NCBI GenBank assembly: GCA_030152145.1
Contig: JASLIL010000025.1
Coordinates: 1 to 64,000, forward strand
DNA from: Tissierellales bacterium
Lineage (GTDB): Bacteria; Bacillota; Clostridia; Tissierellales; JASKZW01
Length of the DNA: 64,000 bases
Direction: 5' to 3'
Part shown: positions 32,667 to 41,450 of the stretch, piece after piece
Layout: each line of letters starts with the position of its first letter
Numbering within the stretch: the first letter of the stretch is position 1
The notes under the pieces: model-generated
What the model was told of the DNA's origin: nothing
What the model saw: the letters and a program-made list of their open reading frames with translations, nothing else
Databases searched by the model: none
Program-made: the position numbers and the translations under genes

Positions 32667-33236
32667 GTGCATCAGTATAAAGGAAAATTAATAGTTCATA
32701 CAGGCTCTATGTTCTCGGGAAAAACTTCCAGCTTAGAGAAGGATATGAAAAGGTTTAAGATAGCCAAGTATAAAACCCTAGCCTTTAAGCCTAAGGTGGA
32801 TACTAGGTTTAAAAAGGAACAGATAGTAACCCATGATAAGACCTATATAGATGCTATATGTGTAGAGGATATAGACGAGTTAGTATCCTATGTAGATAAG
32901 ATGGACCCTGAGATTATAGGTATAGATGAAGTTCAATTTTTAGGTGGAGATACAGACCATATAGTGGATCAGGTAAATAAATTACTTCATGGGGGAAAGA
33001 CTATAATAGTGGCTGGTCTGGATATGGACTTTGAGGGCAAGCCTTTTGAAATTATAAAGGAGCTTATGCCTATATCAGAGTATCTTTATAAGCATCATGC
33101 AGTTTGTGTAGACTGTGGTTCTGATGCCTGGGTAAGTAACAGAAAGTCCTGTGATATGGAGAGAATAAAACTAGGGGCATCTGATGAGTACGAGCCTCTT
33201 TGCAGAAAGTGCTATTATAATTCAAAGGGATTGTAA
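32667..33236 (+). CDS. tdk: Thymidine kinase, type II
   Basis: 189 residues. P-loop GSMFSGKTS (13-21), lid and substrate region AVCVDCGSDAWVSNRKS, and four zinc-binding cysteines (CVDC and later CRKC). Phosphorylates thymidine in the salvage pathway, in the cytosol as a tetramer. GTG start behind GGGAGGTAGG. The middle VIGIDEVQFLG-like block (IIGIDEVQFLGGD) is the Walker B segment. No promoter could be recognised between the upstream terminator and the gene. Confidence 0.93.
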   Translation: MHQYKGKLIVHTGSMFSGKTSSLEKDMKRFKIAKYKTLAFKPKVDTRFKKEQIVTHDKTYIDAICVEDIDELVSYVDKMDPEIIGIDEVQFLGGDTDHIVDQVNKLLHGGKTIIVAGLDMDFEGKPFEIIKELMPISEYLYKHHAVCVDCGSDAWVSNRKSCDMERIKLGASDEYEPLCRKCYYNSKGL

Positions 33237-33275
33237 ACTAAAGGAGTGGGACAGAGAGCCCACTCCTTTAGTTTA
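33234..33275. terminator. Bidirectional terminator between convergent genes
   Basis: Inverted repeat TAAACTAAAGGAGTGGG/CCCACTCCTTTAGTTTA with an 8-base loop overlapping the ends of tdk and the minus-strand membrane protein gene. Confidence 0.88.
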
Positions 33276-33615
33276 TAAAAAATCTAATTGTCTTATTTGA
33301 TATAAATATTCCCATAAATAATAGTATCAATCCAAGAACTCCCTCTAAGAAGTAGTAGGCTACTTCCATTGACCAAAGACTTCTAATAGGAAAAAGGTTG
33401 GCAAGTATAAAATCAAAGCCACCAATGATAAATCCAACAGCTATGGTAAAAAGAAGTATTAGAAAGACTGGAGATATAAAGAAAAATATAGCTCTCCAGA
33501 TTTTCTTAGACAGGGGAGTTTTTTTAAATTCCCCCCTACTTGCAAGGAAGATATTGGGATTATTTAAGGAATATAGGTAATTTTTGTTTTCAGATAAAAT
33601 ACAATCATTTTTCAC
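33268..33615 (-). CDS. Hypothetical two-span membrane protein, 115 aa
   Basis: Two hydrophobic segments (about residues 43-72 and 84-110) after a 35-residue polar N-terminus. No named family. The GTG start follows AAGGATGG. It lies 24 bases beyond the end of rodA on the same strand, so both are probably on one transcript. Function unknown; a cell-envelope role would be a guess from the neighbour. Confidence 0.6.
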   Translation of the reverse strand: MKNDCILSENKNYLYSLNNPNIFLASRGEFKKTPLSKKIWRAIFFFISPVFLILLFTIAVGFIIGGFDFILANLFPIRSLWSMEVAYYFLEGVLGLILLFMGIFISNKTIRFFIN

Positions 33616-33639
33616 ATTACCATCCTTACTAAAGTAAAA

Positions 33640-34746
33640 TTATTTAAACTGTAAACCATCTTTATGAACTCCAACACTTAAGGCTATTCCTATACATATA
33701 AGATTTATAAGCTGGAAGGTTCCTCCGTGACTTATAAAGGGAAGTGGTATACCTGTTATAGGCATTAGGCCTATATTCATACCTATGTTTTCCCAAATAT
33801 GAACTAGAAACATGGCAGCAAAACCGCTAACCATAAGGGAACCAAAGGGATCCTTACTATTCTTTGCTATCTTAAGTAGCCTTAAGAGCATGATTGTATA
33901 AAGAAAGATCAGGACGCCACCACCAATTAAACCTAACTCCTCACCTATTACAGCAAAGATAAAGTCAGTTTGTTTTTCTGGTATAAAATTATACTGGGTC
34001 TGGCCACCCTTAAAGAGTCCACGACCAAAAACCTTACCAGAACCTATGGCTATTCTTGCCTGATTTGCCTGAAAGGCCTTATCATTTTTATAAAGCTCAG
34101 GGTAAAGGAAGCTGTAAATCCTATCTTTCTGGTAGTTTCCCAGTCGACGCCATATAATAGGCAGGGAACCAATACCAAGAACCATGGCTGCTCCTATATA
34201 CTTCCAATCCAATCCAGCTACGAAAAGCATAACTGCCAGGATAAAAACAAATACTACAGATGTACCTAGGTCTGGCTGCCTTAAAATAAGGGCCACAGGT
34301 ATGCCTGTTAAGATTAAGATCTTTAGAAGAACCACAGGATTGTTGATTTGCTGCTTGTTTATGGCCATATATTTTGCCAAAAAGATGGTAAAGCCAACCT
34401 TGGAAAATTCTGTAGGCTGGAATATAAAACCACCAATGCTAAGCCAGCTGTCTGCACCCCAGTCAGCTCCACCAAAGCCCCAAAGTTCAGTAGCCAGTAG
34501 TAGGCCCACTGAAACAAGATAAATAGGTATGTAAAGATTACCTATAAACTCATAGTCTAAAAGGACTATTATAAAGATAGCAACAAAGCCTAGTATGGTT
34601 GAAAGGATCTGAGCCTTAACCTTAGAGTTTGTTGGAAATGTCAAAGTTGCAGATTTAATCATTACTATTCCATAAATACAAAGTAAGAGGACAGTAAGAA
34701 TTAATGTGAAATCTAGTCTTTTAAATGATTTTTTCTTAAAGTTCAA
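33640..34746 (-). CDS. rodA: Rod shape-determining protein RodA (SEDS glycan polymerase)
   Basis: 368 residues, about ten membrane segments. Family hallmarks: GADWGADSWLSIGGFIFQPTEF split in pieces near residue 92-110 (the FQPTE-SK motif), FGRGLFKGGQTQYNFIPEKQTDFIFAVIGEE in the long extracellular loop (with the catalytic-type Asp), and the PLPFISHGG C-terminal motif. It polymerises lipid II into glycan strands with a partner penicillin-binding protein, which is not in the window. TTG start with AAAGGAG about 10 bases upstream. The shape genes mreB/mreC are not nearby. Confidence 0.92.
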   Translation of the reverse strand: MNFKKKSFKRLDFTLILTVLLLCIYGIVMIKSATLTFPTNSKVKAQILSTILGFVAIFIIVLLDYEFIGNLYIPIYLVSVGLLLATELWGFGGADWGADSWLSIGGFIFQPTEFSKVGFTIFLAKYMAINKQQINNPVVLLKILILTGIPVALILRQPDLGTSVVFVFILAVMLFVAGLDWKYIGAAMVLGIGSLPIIWRRLGNYQKDRIYSFLYPELYKNDKAFQANQARIAIGSGKVFGRGLFKGGQTQYNFIPEKQTDFIFAVIGEELGLIGGGVLIFLYTIMLLRLLKIAKNSKDPFGSLMVSGFAAMFLVHIWENIGMNIGLMPITGIPLPFISHGGTFQLINLICIGIALSVGVHKDGLQFK

Positions 34747-34984
34747 TTTTAACTACTCCTTTAATTATTGTCCCTATAAATTATATCACATTTTAATAAT
34801 AAGAGAATAAAACTATGGGATAAAAGTCTAATACTTAATATTTTCCTGGTCTAGGTCCAGATTTACTAAAAAATAGGCCTATAAACCATAAGGGAGTCCT
34901 ATAGCCTAGGGCCATATGATAAGGAAAAGTAATTAGAAAAAAAGAAAATAAGTGTTACTATATACTTATAGGAGGTATGTGAAT

Positions 34985-35308
34985 ATGAAAATAGGAGTAA
35001 TTATAGAAACAAAGGAACTGGAAAAAGCTTGGAATGCTTTGAGGTTTGCAGTTACAGCTAAGAAGGATAGGGGCCATGAAGTTAAGGTTTTCTTAATGGG
35101 AGAGGCAGTAGAACTAGAAGGCCTAACAGATGATGTTTACAATACTCAGGAACAGCTTTATAAGTTTAGGGATGCTGGTGGAGAGATATTGGCCTGTGGT
35201 ACCTGCCTAAAATCAAGGAAGATGGGAGAAACAGAAACTTGCCCAATATCCACTATGATAGATTGTGTGGAACTGGTAGAGTGGGCTGACAAGGTAGTTA
35301 ACTTTTAA
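34985..35308 (+). CDS. DsrE/DsrF-like sulfur relay protein
   Basis: 107 residues of the DsrE-like fold: MKIGVIIETKELEKAWNALR opening strand and helix, KVFLMGEAVELEGL in the middle, and ACGTCLKSR (Cys71, Cys74) with further Cys86 and Cys94. The CxxC loop is where family members carry persulfide sulfur. The ATG at 34985 is chosen because AGGAGG lies upstream; an in-frame longer form from 34952 would overlap that site. Convergent with a TtcA-like thiolation enzyme on the other strand, hinting at sulfur traffic, but no relation is proven. Confidence 0.8.
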   Translation: MKIGVIIETKELEKAWNALRFAVTAKKDRGHEVKVFLMGEAVELEGLTDDVYNTQEQLYKFRDAGGEILACGTCLKSRKMGETETCPISTMIDCVELVEWADKVVNF

Positions 35309-35309
35309 A

Positions 35310-35347
35310 AAAAGAAACTCTTCTTTTAACGGGGAAGAGTTTCTTTT
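35310..35347. terminator. Bidirectional terminator
   Basis: AAAAGAAACTCTTC/GAAGAGTTTCTTTT stem between two convergent genes, with T-rich ends in both directions. Confidence 0.88.
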
Positions 35348-36051
35348 AATTTAGATTCCTTTTCAAGAGTTTTAAGAAGTTTCTCCTGAAAGTCATCATA
35401 AAGCTTACTGGATAGCTTTACTATTTCATTTATTTTATTTCTTTCATTCTTATCATCATGGGGACAAAGGTCTCCCCTTCCCATAGGTAGATTTTCATTT
35501 TCAACTACCTTTTTAATAATATCTTCCTTTATATATAGGAGTGGTCTGATCATATAAAGTTGGTGTTTTTCATTGTAGCCCAGGGGCTTAAAAACCTCAA
35601 AACTTTCATTTTTTAAGATATTCAAGAAAAAAGTATCACAGATATCTGTAAGGTGATGGCCATAGGCCAGCTTATTTGCTCCTAGATTCTTGGCTACAGT
35701 TGCCATGGCTCCTCTTTTATAATTAGAGCATAGGTAGCAAGGGCTCTTACTAGATTTGAAAATCTGATCATAAAGATCAAGTTTCTTATATATAAAGTCT
35801 ATGGACTCATTTTTGCAAAAGTTTTCAACAGAAGAAAGATCCAGCTTAAGGCCTATGTCAATATGGCAGGCTGTTAGCTTAAAATCTAGGTAGGATCTGG
35901 TTTGTAGCAATCTCAGTGCATATAGTAAGAAAATACTATCCTTGCCTCCTGACATACCAACTAGAATATGGTCTCCATTCTCTATGAGCTGGTAGTTATC
36001 AACAGCCCTTCTAATATCATTTAAAAATAATTTATTATAAGATTTTTTCAT
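35326..36051 (-). CDS. TtcA-family PP-loop ATPase (tRNA thiolation-like)
   Basis: 241 residues. PP-loop SGGKDS (34-39) for ATP pyrophosphate binding and a SPCYLCSNYKRG block with the paired cysteines that hold an iron-sulfur cluster in TtcA-type enzymes. GHHLTDICDTFFLN is also characteristic. Members thiolate tRNA (2-thiocytidine-32 by TtcA itself) or related substrates; Firmicute homologues are often annotated only as TtcA family. Minus strand, divergent from queG, another tRNA modification gene. The start ATG is 38 bases from that gene and the pair may share a control region. Confidence 0.85.
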   Translation of the reverse strand: MKKSYNKLFLNDIRRAVDNYQLIENGDHILVGMSGGKDSIFLLYALRLLQTRSYLDFKLTACHIDIGLKLDLSSVENFCKNESIDFIYKKLDLYDQIFKSSKSPCYLCSNYKRGAMATVAKNLGANKLAYGHHLTDICDTFFLNILKNESFEVFKPLGYNEKHQLYMIRPLLYIKEDIIKKVVENENLPMGRGDLCPHDDKNERNKINEIVKLSSKLYDDFQEKLLKTLEKESKLKETLPR

Positions 36052-36095
36052 ACATCATCCTCCAAAATATATTATACTATAAATAGGAGATGAAA

Positions 36096-37205
36096 ATGAA
36101 TAAAGAAGAGATTATAAAAAGAGAATGCAAAAACTTAAAAATAGATTTAGTAGGATTTACTGATGGTAGGCCCTCATATTTTCTAGAGGAAGCCTTAAAT
36201 AGAAGACTTGAGACTGGCAACTATACTGAGTTTGAAGACCCTAACACTTCTAAGAAGCTGGATTTAAGAGCTATAGATAGGGACTACAGATCAGCCATAG
36301 TAATAGGTCTATCTTACCTAAATGACTATAGGGGAGAGACTCTAGAAAACTCTGGCAACCTATCTAGGTCTAGCTGGGGGCAGGACTATCACAGGGTAGT
36401 AGGGGATAGGATAGAAAGGTTAATAGAAAGAGTTGAGGAAATCCTACCAGCTAAATATCAGGGCTTTGTAGACACAGGTCCCTTGGTAGATAGGAATCTA
36501 GCCTATGAGGCAGGACTGGGTTTCTATGGTAAGAACAATTCTATTATAAATAAGGACTATGGTTCCTTTATATTTATAGGCTATATAGTTACAGACCTTG
36601 AGCTTTCCAAATCTTCCAAGGTCCAAGATAGCTGTGGAGCCTGCCGAAAGTGTATAGACTATTGTCCTACAGGGGCCCTGGCTGAAAACTATGACTTTAA
36701 TCCCAGGCTTTGTGTATCCTACCTAAGTCAGACAAAAAACAAAATACCCTATGATTTAAGGTTGAAAATGGGTAAGAGTATATATGGTTGCGACATTTGC
36801 CAGATGGTATGCCCCAGGAACAAAAATGCTATAAGACCTAATCATCCAGAGTTTATGCCTTTTAAAACTCAGGGCCAGGTGGATCTAGTAGAGCTTATCC
36901 ATATGACCAAGGGAGAGTTTAAGGATAAATATGGGGATATGTCTGGCGCATGGAGGGGGAAAAATGTCTTAGTTAGAAATGCTATTATAGCTCTGGCAAA
37001 TAAGAGGGATAGGTCTAAGCTTGACTTACTTTTAGAACTCTTAAGTCATGACAGCCCTATGATCAGGGAGTATAGTTTGTTTTCTCTAATCTATCTTCAT
37101 AGATCCTACTTGGAGGTTTTTAAGGATAGGGAGGATTTTCTAAGAACTAGGGGCTTGTGGGAGGAATATATGTCTATAGACCAGTATTTTAATAAAAAAA
37201 TATAG
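36096..37205 (+). CDS. queG: Epoxyqueuosine reductase QueG
   Basis: 369 residues. Two ferredoxin-type [4Fe-4S] motifs, CGACRKCIDYCPTGAL and CDICQMVCPRNK, follow the cobalamin-binding domain (VDTGPLVDRNLAYEAGLGFYGKN). Catalyses the last step of queuosine formation in tRNA, in the cytosol. The C-terminus (about 290-369) is helical HEAT-like, as in this family. The ATG at 36096 is preferred since AGGAG lies 6 bases upstream; the ATG at 36090 abuts that site. The proposed cysteines are all present, so the enzyme should be active. Confidence 0.93.
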   Translation: MNKEEIIKRECKNLKIDLVGFTDGRPSYFLEEALNRRLETGNYTEFEDPNTSKKLDLRAIDRDYRSAIVIGLSYLNDYRGETLENSGNLSRSSWGQDYHRVVGDRIERLIERVEEILPAKYQGFVDTGPLVDRNLAYEAGLGFYGKNNSIINKDYGSFIFIGYIVTDLELSKSSKVQDSCGACRKCIDYCPTGALAENYDFNPRLCVSYLSQTKNKIPYDLRLKMGKSIYGCDICQMVCPRNKNAIRPNHPEFMPFKTQGQVDLVELIHMTKGEFKDKYGDMSGAWRGKNVLVRNAIIALANKRDRSKLDLLLELLSHDSPMIREYSLFSLIYLHRSYLEVFKDREDFLRTRGLWEEYMSIDQYFNKKI

Positions 37206-37254
37206 TCTTTAATATGTTACAATAAGATAAAGATATAAAATAGGAGGGATTTTC

Positions 37255-38445
37255 TTGACTAATAATGTACATGAGTTAAACTATTTAAAGGAAAATATAC
37301 AGGAACTAAAAGATGATGGTGTATATAGAGAACTTCCAGTATTGGGTGGACCAAACGATGCAGAGATAAACTTGAATGGTAAGAGCGTTATAAACCTTTC
37401 ATCCAATAACTACCTAGGATTTGCCAATCATCCAAGACTTAAAAAAGCTTCTATAGAAGCTATTGAAAAGTATGGTGTTGGATCAGGAGCAGTTAGAACT
37501 ATTGTTGGTAATATGCAAATCCATGAGGAGCTAGAGGAATTACTGGCAGAGTTTAAAAAAGAAGAAGCAGTATTTTTATATCAATCAGGATTTAACTGTA
37601 ATGCAGGTACTATCCAAGCTATTACAGGCAAGGGAGACTTGATTATATCTGATGAATTAAATCATGCTTCTATTATAGATGGTACTAGATTATCTAGGGC
37701 AGACAAGGCTATTTTCAGACACTCAGATATGGATCACCTAGAAGAGATCTTAAGGGAGAGAAGAAAGGACTACAAGAATGTTCTTATAATTACTGATGGT
37801 GTTTTCAGTATGGATGGAGACTTGGCTAAACTTCCAGAGATAGTGGACTTGGCTGAAAAATATGAAGCTATGACCTATGTTGATGATGCCCATGGTTCAG
37901 GAGTGCTAGGAGAGAATGGACGTGGAACTGTTGACCATTTTGGCCTACATGGTAGAGTGGACTTTATAGTAGGAACTCTTTCAAAGGCTATAGGTGTTAT
38001 AGGTGGTTATGTAGCAGGTTCTCAAACAATGTATGATTGGTTGAATCACAGAGCTAGACCAGTGCTATTTAGTACATCTTTACCACCAGCAGCAGTTGGA
38101 GCTATAAAGGAATCTATTACAATTCTTATGGAAACTGATGAGTATACAAATAGACTTTGGGACAATGCTAACTACTTTAAAAAGGAATTGGGAGAGTTAG
38201 GTTTTGATACAGGCCATAGTGAAACTCCTATTACCCCAGTTATTATAGGTGATGAAGCTAAGACTATGGAGTTTAGTAGAAGACTACTAGACAAGGGTGT
38301 ATTTGTTTCTGCTATTATATTCCCAACTGTACCTCAGGGAACAGGAAGAGTTAGATGCATGGTTACAGCAGGCCATACTAAGGAGCAATTGGCTAGAGCT
38401 GTTAAGGCATTTAAAGAAGTTGGAGAGGAAATGGAAATATTATAA
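37255..38445 (+). CDS. kbl: Glycine C-acetyltransferase (2-amino-3-ketobutyrate CoA ligase)
   Basis: 396 residues, PLP-dependent alpha-oxoamine synthase. [31 protein letters not shown] and the PLP lysine in GTLSKAIG are present. Kbl splits 2-amino-3-oxobutyrate (from threonine) with CoA to glycine and acetyl-CoA, which would feed the glycine reductase of this organism. Its relative BioF (8-amino-7-oxononanoate synthase) has a similar sequence and cannot be fully excluded; Kbl is favoured on overall likeness. TTG start behind TAGGAGGG. No tdh adjoins it. A terminator overlaps the stop. Confidence 0.85.
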   Translation: MTNNVHELNYLKENIQELKDDGVYRELPVLGGPNDAEINLNGKSVINLSSNNYLGFANHPRLKKASIEAIEKYGVGSGAVRTIVGNMQIHEELEELLAEFKKEEAVFLYQSGFNCNAGTIQAITGKGDLIISDELNHASIIDGTRLSRADKAIFRHSDMDHLEEILRERRKDYKNVLIITDGVFSMDGDLAKLPEIVDLAEKYEAMTYVDDAHGSGVLGENGRGTVDHFGLHGRVDFIVGTLSKAIGVIGGYVAGSQTMYDWLNHRARPVLFSTSLPPAAVGAIKESITILMETDEYTNRLWDNANYFKKELGELGFDTGHSETPITPVIIGDEAKTMEFSRRLLDKGVFVSAIIFPTVPQGTGRVRCMVTAGHTKEQLARAVKAFKEVGEEMEIL

Positions 38446-38469
38446 AAAAAGGGGTTATCCCCTTTTTTT
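38444..38469 (+). terminator. Intrinsic terminator of kbl
   Basis: AAAAAAAGGGG/CCCCTTTTTTT stem with a 4-base loop and T run, overlapping the stop codon. Confidence 0.88.
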
Positions 38470-38490
38470 ATTTACTGAAAAGGTGATGAG

Positions 38491-38772
38491 ATGCTAGTAG
38501 GAATTGGAGAAGTGGAGATCTATGTTTACCAGGCAGATTCTCTAAAGGAAAAGAGGATGGTTTTAAAGAGCTTAATAGAGAGAATAAAGTCTAGATATAA
38601 TGTATCCATAGCTGAGGTGGACCATAATGATAAGTGGAATAGGGCCCTTATAGGTTTTAGCTATGTGTCCAATGATTCTAGGAAAATAGAAAGCAATATG
38701 GCAGCTGTTTTAAACTTTATAGAAAATGATTGCCGAGTTGAAATAGTTTATGATAATATAGAAATTGTGTAG
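38491..38772 (+). CDS. DUF503 family protein (YlxP-like)
   Basis: 93 residues with the family's ferredoxin-like beta-alpha-beta pattern: VGIGEVEIYVYQADSLKEKR at the start, SRYNVSIAEVDHNDKWNRA in the middle. In other Firmicutes the gene sits near infB/rbfA and the product is loosely linked to ribosome or RNA functions; the role is not established. Here it is 8 bases before nth in what looks like one operon. ATG behind AAAGGTGATG. Confidence 0.88.
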   Translation: MLVGIGEVEIYVYQADSLKEKRMVLKSLIERIKSRYNVSIAEVDHNDKWNRALIGFSYVSNDSRKIESNMAAVLNFIENDCRVEIVYDNIEIV

Positions 38773-38780
38773 GTGATAAT

Positions 38781-39425
38781 GTGAAGGGAATATTAAATAA
38801 AAAAGATAGGGAAGAAGTTATAAAAATATTACTTGAACTATACCCAGATGCAAAGGCCGAGCTTGATCACAGTAATGAGTTTGAGCTTTTAATTGCTACA
38901 ATATTGTCAGCACAGTGTACTGATGTTAGGGTGAACAAGGTAACAAAGGAACTATTTGATAGGGTAAAAACTCCGGAAGAATATTTGGAATTAGGTCAAG
39001 AAGAACTAGAGGAACTTATAAGAACTTGTGGATTCTATAGAAATAAGAGTAAGAATATTCTAGGAACTTGCAAAATGCTAATAGATGAATATGATGGAAA
39101 AGTACCAGGTACTTTGGAAGAACTGGTAAGGCTGCCAGGAGTAGGCAGAAAGACTGCCAATGTAGTCCTAAGCAATGCTTTTGACACTCCAGCCATAGCA
39201 GTAGACACCCATGTTTTCAGAGTATCAAATAGAATAGGACTTGCTAATAGTGATAATGTTTTGGAGACAGAAAAGCAGCTTATGAAAAACATAGATAAAA
39301 ATATGTGGAGTAAGGCTCATCACTTAATCATATTCCATGGGAGACGTATGTGTAAGGCAAGAAAACCTCTTTGTGAAGAATGCCCTTTAACGGAACTTTG
39401 TAAGCACTATAAGAAGTCCCGTTAA
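38781..39425 (+). CDS. nth: Endonuclease III (DNA glycosylase/AP lyase)
   Basis: 214 residues. Helix-hairpin-helix with catalytic Lys in LPGVGRKTANVV, catalytic Asp in AVDTHVFRVSNRIGL, and the C-terminal [4Fe-4S] ligands CKARKPLCEECPLTELC in the C-x6-C-x2-C-x5-C pattern. Removes oxidised pyrimidines and cuts the strand in base-excision repair. GTG start after AGGTGATAAT. It follows the DUF503 gene closely and may be cotranscribed with it. All key residues are present. Confidence 0.95.
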   Translation: MKGILNKKDREEVIKILLELYPDAKAELDHSNEFELLIATILSAQCTDVRVNKVTKELFDRVKTPEEYLELGQEELEELIRTCGFYRNKSKNILGTCKMLIDEYDGKVPGTLEELVRLPGVGRKTANVVLSNAFDTPAIAVDTHVFRVSNRIGLANSDNVLETEKQLMKNIDKNMWSKAHHLIIFHGRRMCKARKPLCEECPLTELCKHYKKSR

Positions 39426-39459
39426 TTATATATATAATATAATTAAGAGGAGGTATATC

Positions 39460-40875
39460 ATGGATGAAAAGATAGATGATATGTTAGACGATTCTTTGGA
39501 CCAGGATGTAGCTAGTAAAAAACAAGGCTTTTTAAGAAGGATGAGCTTTAAGGGTAAGGCTGCAATAGCGCTATTATTAATACTTTTTATAGGATTAGGA
39601 GTAGTTCTTTACCAATTAAATGAAATCCTAGAAAGTCCCTTGATCTATGAAGGTGTAAAAATAGAAAATATACCAGTAAGTGGAGTAACAAAGGATCAGG
39701 CGTCGAAAAAGGTTAAGGATAAGATGGAGAAGGACATTGACGGCAAGATAATGACCCTGACCTACCATGATAAGGAATACAAGGTAAATATAAGGGAACT
39801 AGGCTTTAAGTACGATTATGAAAAAGCCTTAAAGGAAGCCTACCAACTGGGAAGAAAGGGAAAGCGTATAGATAGGCTTAAGTTTATAAAGGACTTGAAA
39901 GATAACCCTGTAAATATAGACCTAGAGTCTTCCTACGATAAATCTCTAGCCAACAATATAGTGGGACCTATTGAAGCTGAAATAAATAGGGACAAAATAG
40001 AGTCAACCTTTAAGTTTAATGGTGGTGACTTTATTGTTTCAGATCACCAGGTAGGAAAAGTAGTAAATATAGAAGAGCTAATAGGGCTTATAAACAATAA
40101 TATATATGATTTAAAACCAATTGAAATACCAGTAGAGGATATACATCCTACTAGGACAAAAGAGCTTCTAACTAGAATTAATGGGGTTATAGGCGATTAT
40201 AGAACAGCCTTTCCTACCAGTACTCCTGGCAGAAAGGAAAATATAAGAATATCAGCAGCAGCCATGGAGAAGGATATAATAATGCCAGGTCAAACAGTTT
40301 CTTTCAATGACCTGACAGGGCCAAGAAGTATAGCCAATGGCTACAAGGATTCTACAGTTATAGTAGCAGGGGACTACACATCTGGTGTAGGAGGAGGAGT
40401 TTGTCAGACTTCAACTACCTTATATAATGCCTTGCTACAGGCAGATATGACCATAGTTCAAAGGTCACCCCACTCTATACCAGCTAAATATGTACCCTAT
40501 GGTCAGGATGCGGCAGTGGCTTATGGATATCTTGATCTAAAATTTAGGAACGACTATGATTTTCCTATATATATAAAGTCCATATATACAGGAAATGAGT
40601 TAACTTTTAAGATTTATGGAGATCAAAATGCTAAAAACTATTTGGTAAAGATTCAACCGGAAACTGTAGAGGTTATAGAGCCTAAGACAGAGACTATAGT
40701 TGATAACTCCTTGGCAGTAGGTCAAAAGGAAGTTGTTCAATATGGTAGAACAGGCTACAAGGTTCATACCTACAAGTCAAAGGTCAAGAATGGTGAGGTT
40801 ATATCTAGGGAACTAATAACCAAGGACCACTATAAGTCTAGAAATACAGTTTATAGGGTTGGACCAGATGCCTAG
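39460..40875 (+). CDS. VanW-family protein with peptidoglycan-binding-like N-domain
   Basis: 471 residues. A cytoplasmic N-terminus is followed by one membrane span (about 31-50, AAIALLLILFIGLGVVLYQL), two repeats of a peptidoglycan-binding-4-like domain, the VanW domain from about 255 (IRISAAAMEKDIIMPGQTVSFND, GGGVCQTSTTLYNALLQA, RSPHSIPAKYVPYGQDAAVA), and a G5-like beta tail. Located outside the membrane. VanW members are widespread envelope proteins of unknown chemistry; the name comes from vancomycin clusters but no resistance genes are here. The ATG follows AGAGGAGG. The ogt gene overlaps its end. Confidence 0.88.
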   Translation: MDEKIDDMLDDSLDQDVASKKQGFLRRMSFKGKAAIALLLILFIGLGVVLYQLNEILESPLIYEGVKIENIPVSGVTKDQASKKVKDKMEKDIDGKIMTLTYHDKEYKVNIRELGFKYDYEKALKEAYQLGRKGKRIDRLKFIKDLKDNPVNIDLESSYDKSLANNIVGPIEAEINRDKIESTFKFNGGDFIVSDHQVGKVVNIEELIGLINNNIYDLKPIEIPVEDIHPTRTKELLTRINGVIGDYRTAFPTSTPGRKENIRISAAAMEKDIIMPGQTVSFNDLTGPRSIANGYKDSTVIVAGDYTSGVGGGVCQTSTTLYNALLQADMTIVQRSPHSIPAKYVPYGQDAAVAYGYLDLKFRNDYDFPIYIKSIYTGNELTFKIYGDQNAKNYLVKIQPETVEVIEPKTETIVDNSLAVGQKEVVQYGRTGYKVHTYKSKVKNGEVISRELITKDHYKSRNTVYRVGPDA

Positions 40876-41326
40876 AGTTTTAGTAACTTGGCAGGGCTAC
40901 AATATAGTCCTCTATATTAATGAAGGAAAAGTTAAGAGGCTGACTATAAATGAAAACCTAGAAGCTATAGAAGGAATTACAAGAACTGATGAATATGGTT
41001 ATAGCAAGAGGCTTATAGATTATTTAGAGAAGAGGTCTAGGTCTATTAATATACCAATTGACTATGAGGCAACAGACTTTCAAAGGAGAGTTTATGAGGC
41101 CAGCCTGGCCATACCCTATGGGGAAACCAGATCCTATAAGGATATAGCTAGGGCCAGTGGCAGTTCTAGGGCCTACCAGGCAGTAGGTCAGGCCTTAAAT
41201 AAAAATCCTCTTCCTATTATAATACCTTGTCATAGGGTTATAGGGGCAGGAGGAAGTTTAGTTGGATATGTCTATGGTAGTCACTTGAAAAGTAAATTAA
41301 TTTCTATGGAAAGAGAAGGTATATAA
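40868..41326 (+). CDS. ogt: Methylated-DNA-protein cysteine methyltransferase
   Basis: 152 residues. The acceptor cysteine is in IPCHRVIG, preceded by the helix-turn-helix with the arginine finger (SGSSRAYQAVGQALNKNP), and followed by YVYGSHLKSKL. Transfers methyl groups from O6-methylguanine to itself. An in-frame TTG at 40859 is possible; ATG 40868 fits better with the family start. It overlaps the VanW gene by 8 bases, an unrelated function linked by translation. Terminator follows. Confidence 0.92.
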   Translation: MPRVLVTWQGYNIVLYINEGKVKRLTINENLEAIEGITRTDEYGYSKRLIDYLEKRSRSINIPIDYEATDFQRRVYEASLAIPYGETRSYKDIARASGSSRAYQAVGQALNKNPLPIIIPCHRVIGAGGSLVGYVYGSHLKSKLISMEREGI

Positions 41327-41328
41327 AG

Positions 41329-41356
41329 ACAGACTCCCCTTAGGGGAGTTTGTTTA
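41329..41356 (+). terminator. Intrinsic terminator of ogt
   Basis: ACTCCCC/GGGGAGT core stem extended by A/T and G/T pairs on both sides, three-base loop, then TTTAATCTTT. Confidence 0.8.
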
Positions 41357-41450
41357 ATCTTTATAGCTGTTTTCTATAAAAATATAATGAATATTATTAA
41401 ATATAATGATATAGTAAAATTAAGATGTATTTACTATTTAGGAGGAAGAT

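Noticed and set aside
34747..34984. Hidden gene or RNA between rodA and the DsrE-like gene
   Set aside because: Only short frames and no convincing structure; it is a divergent promoter region.
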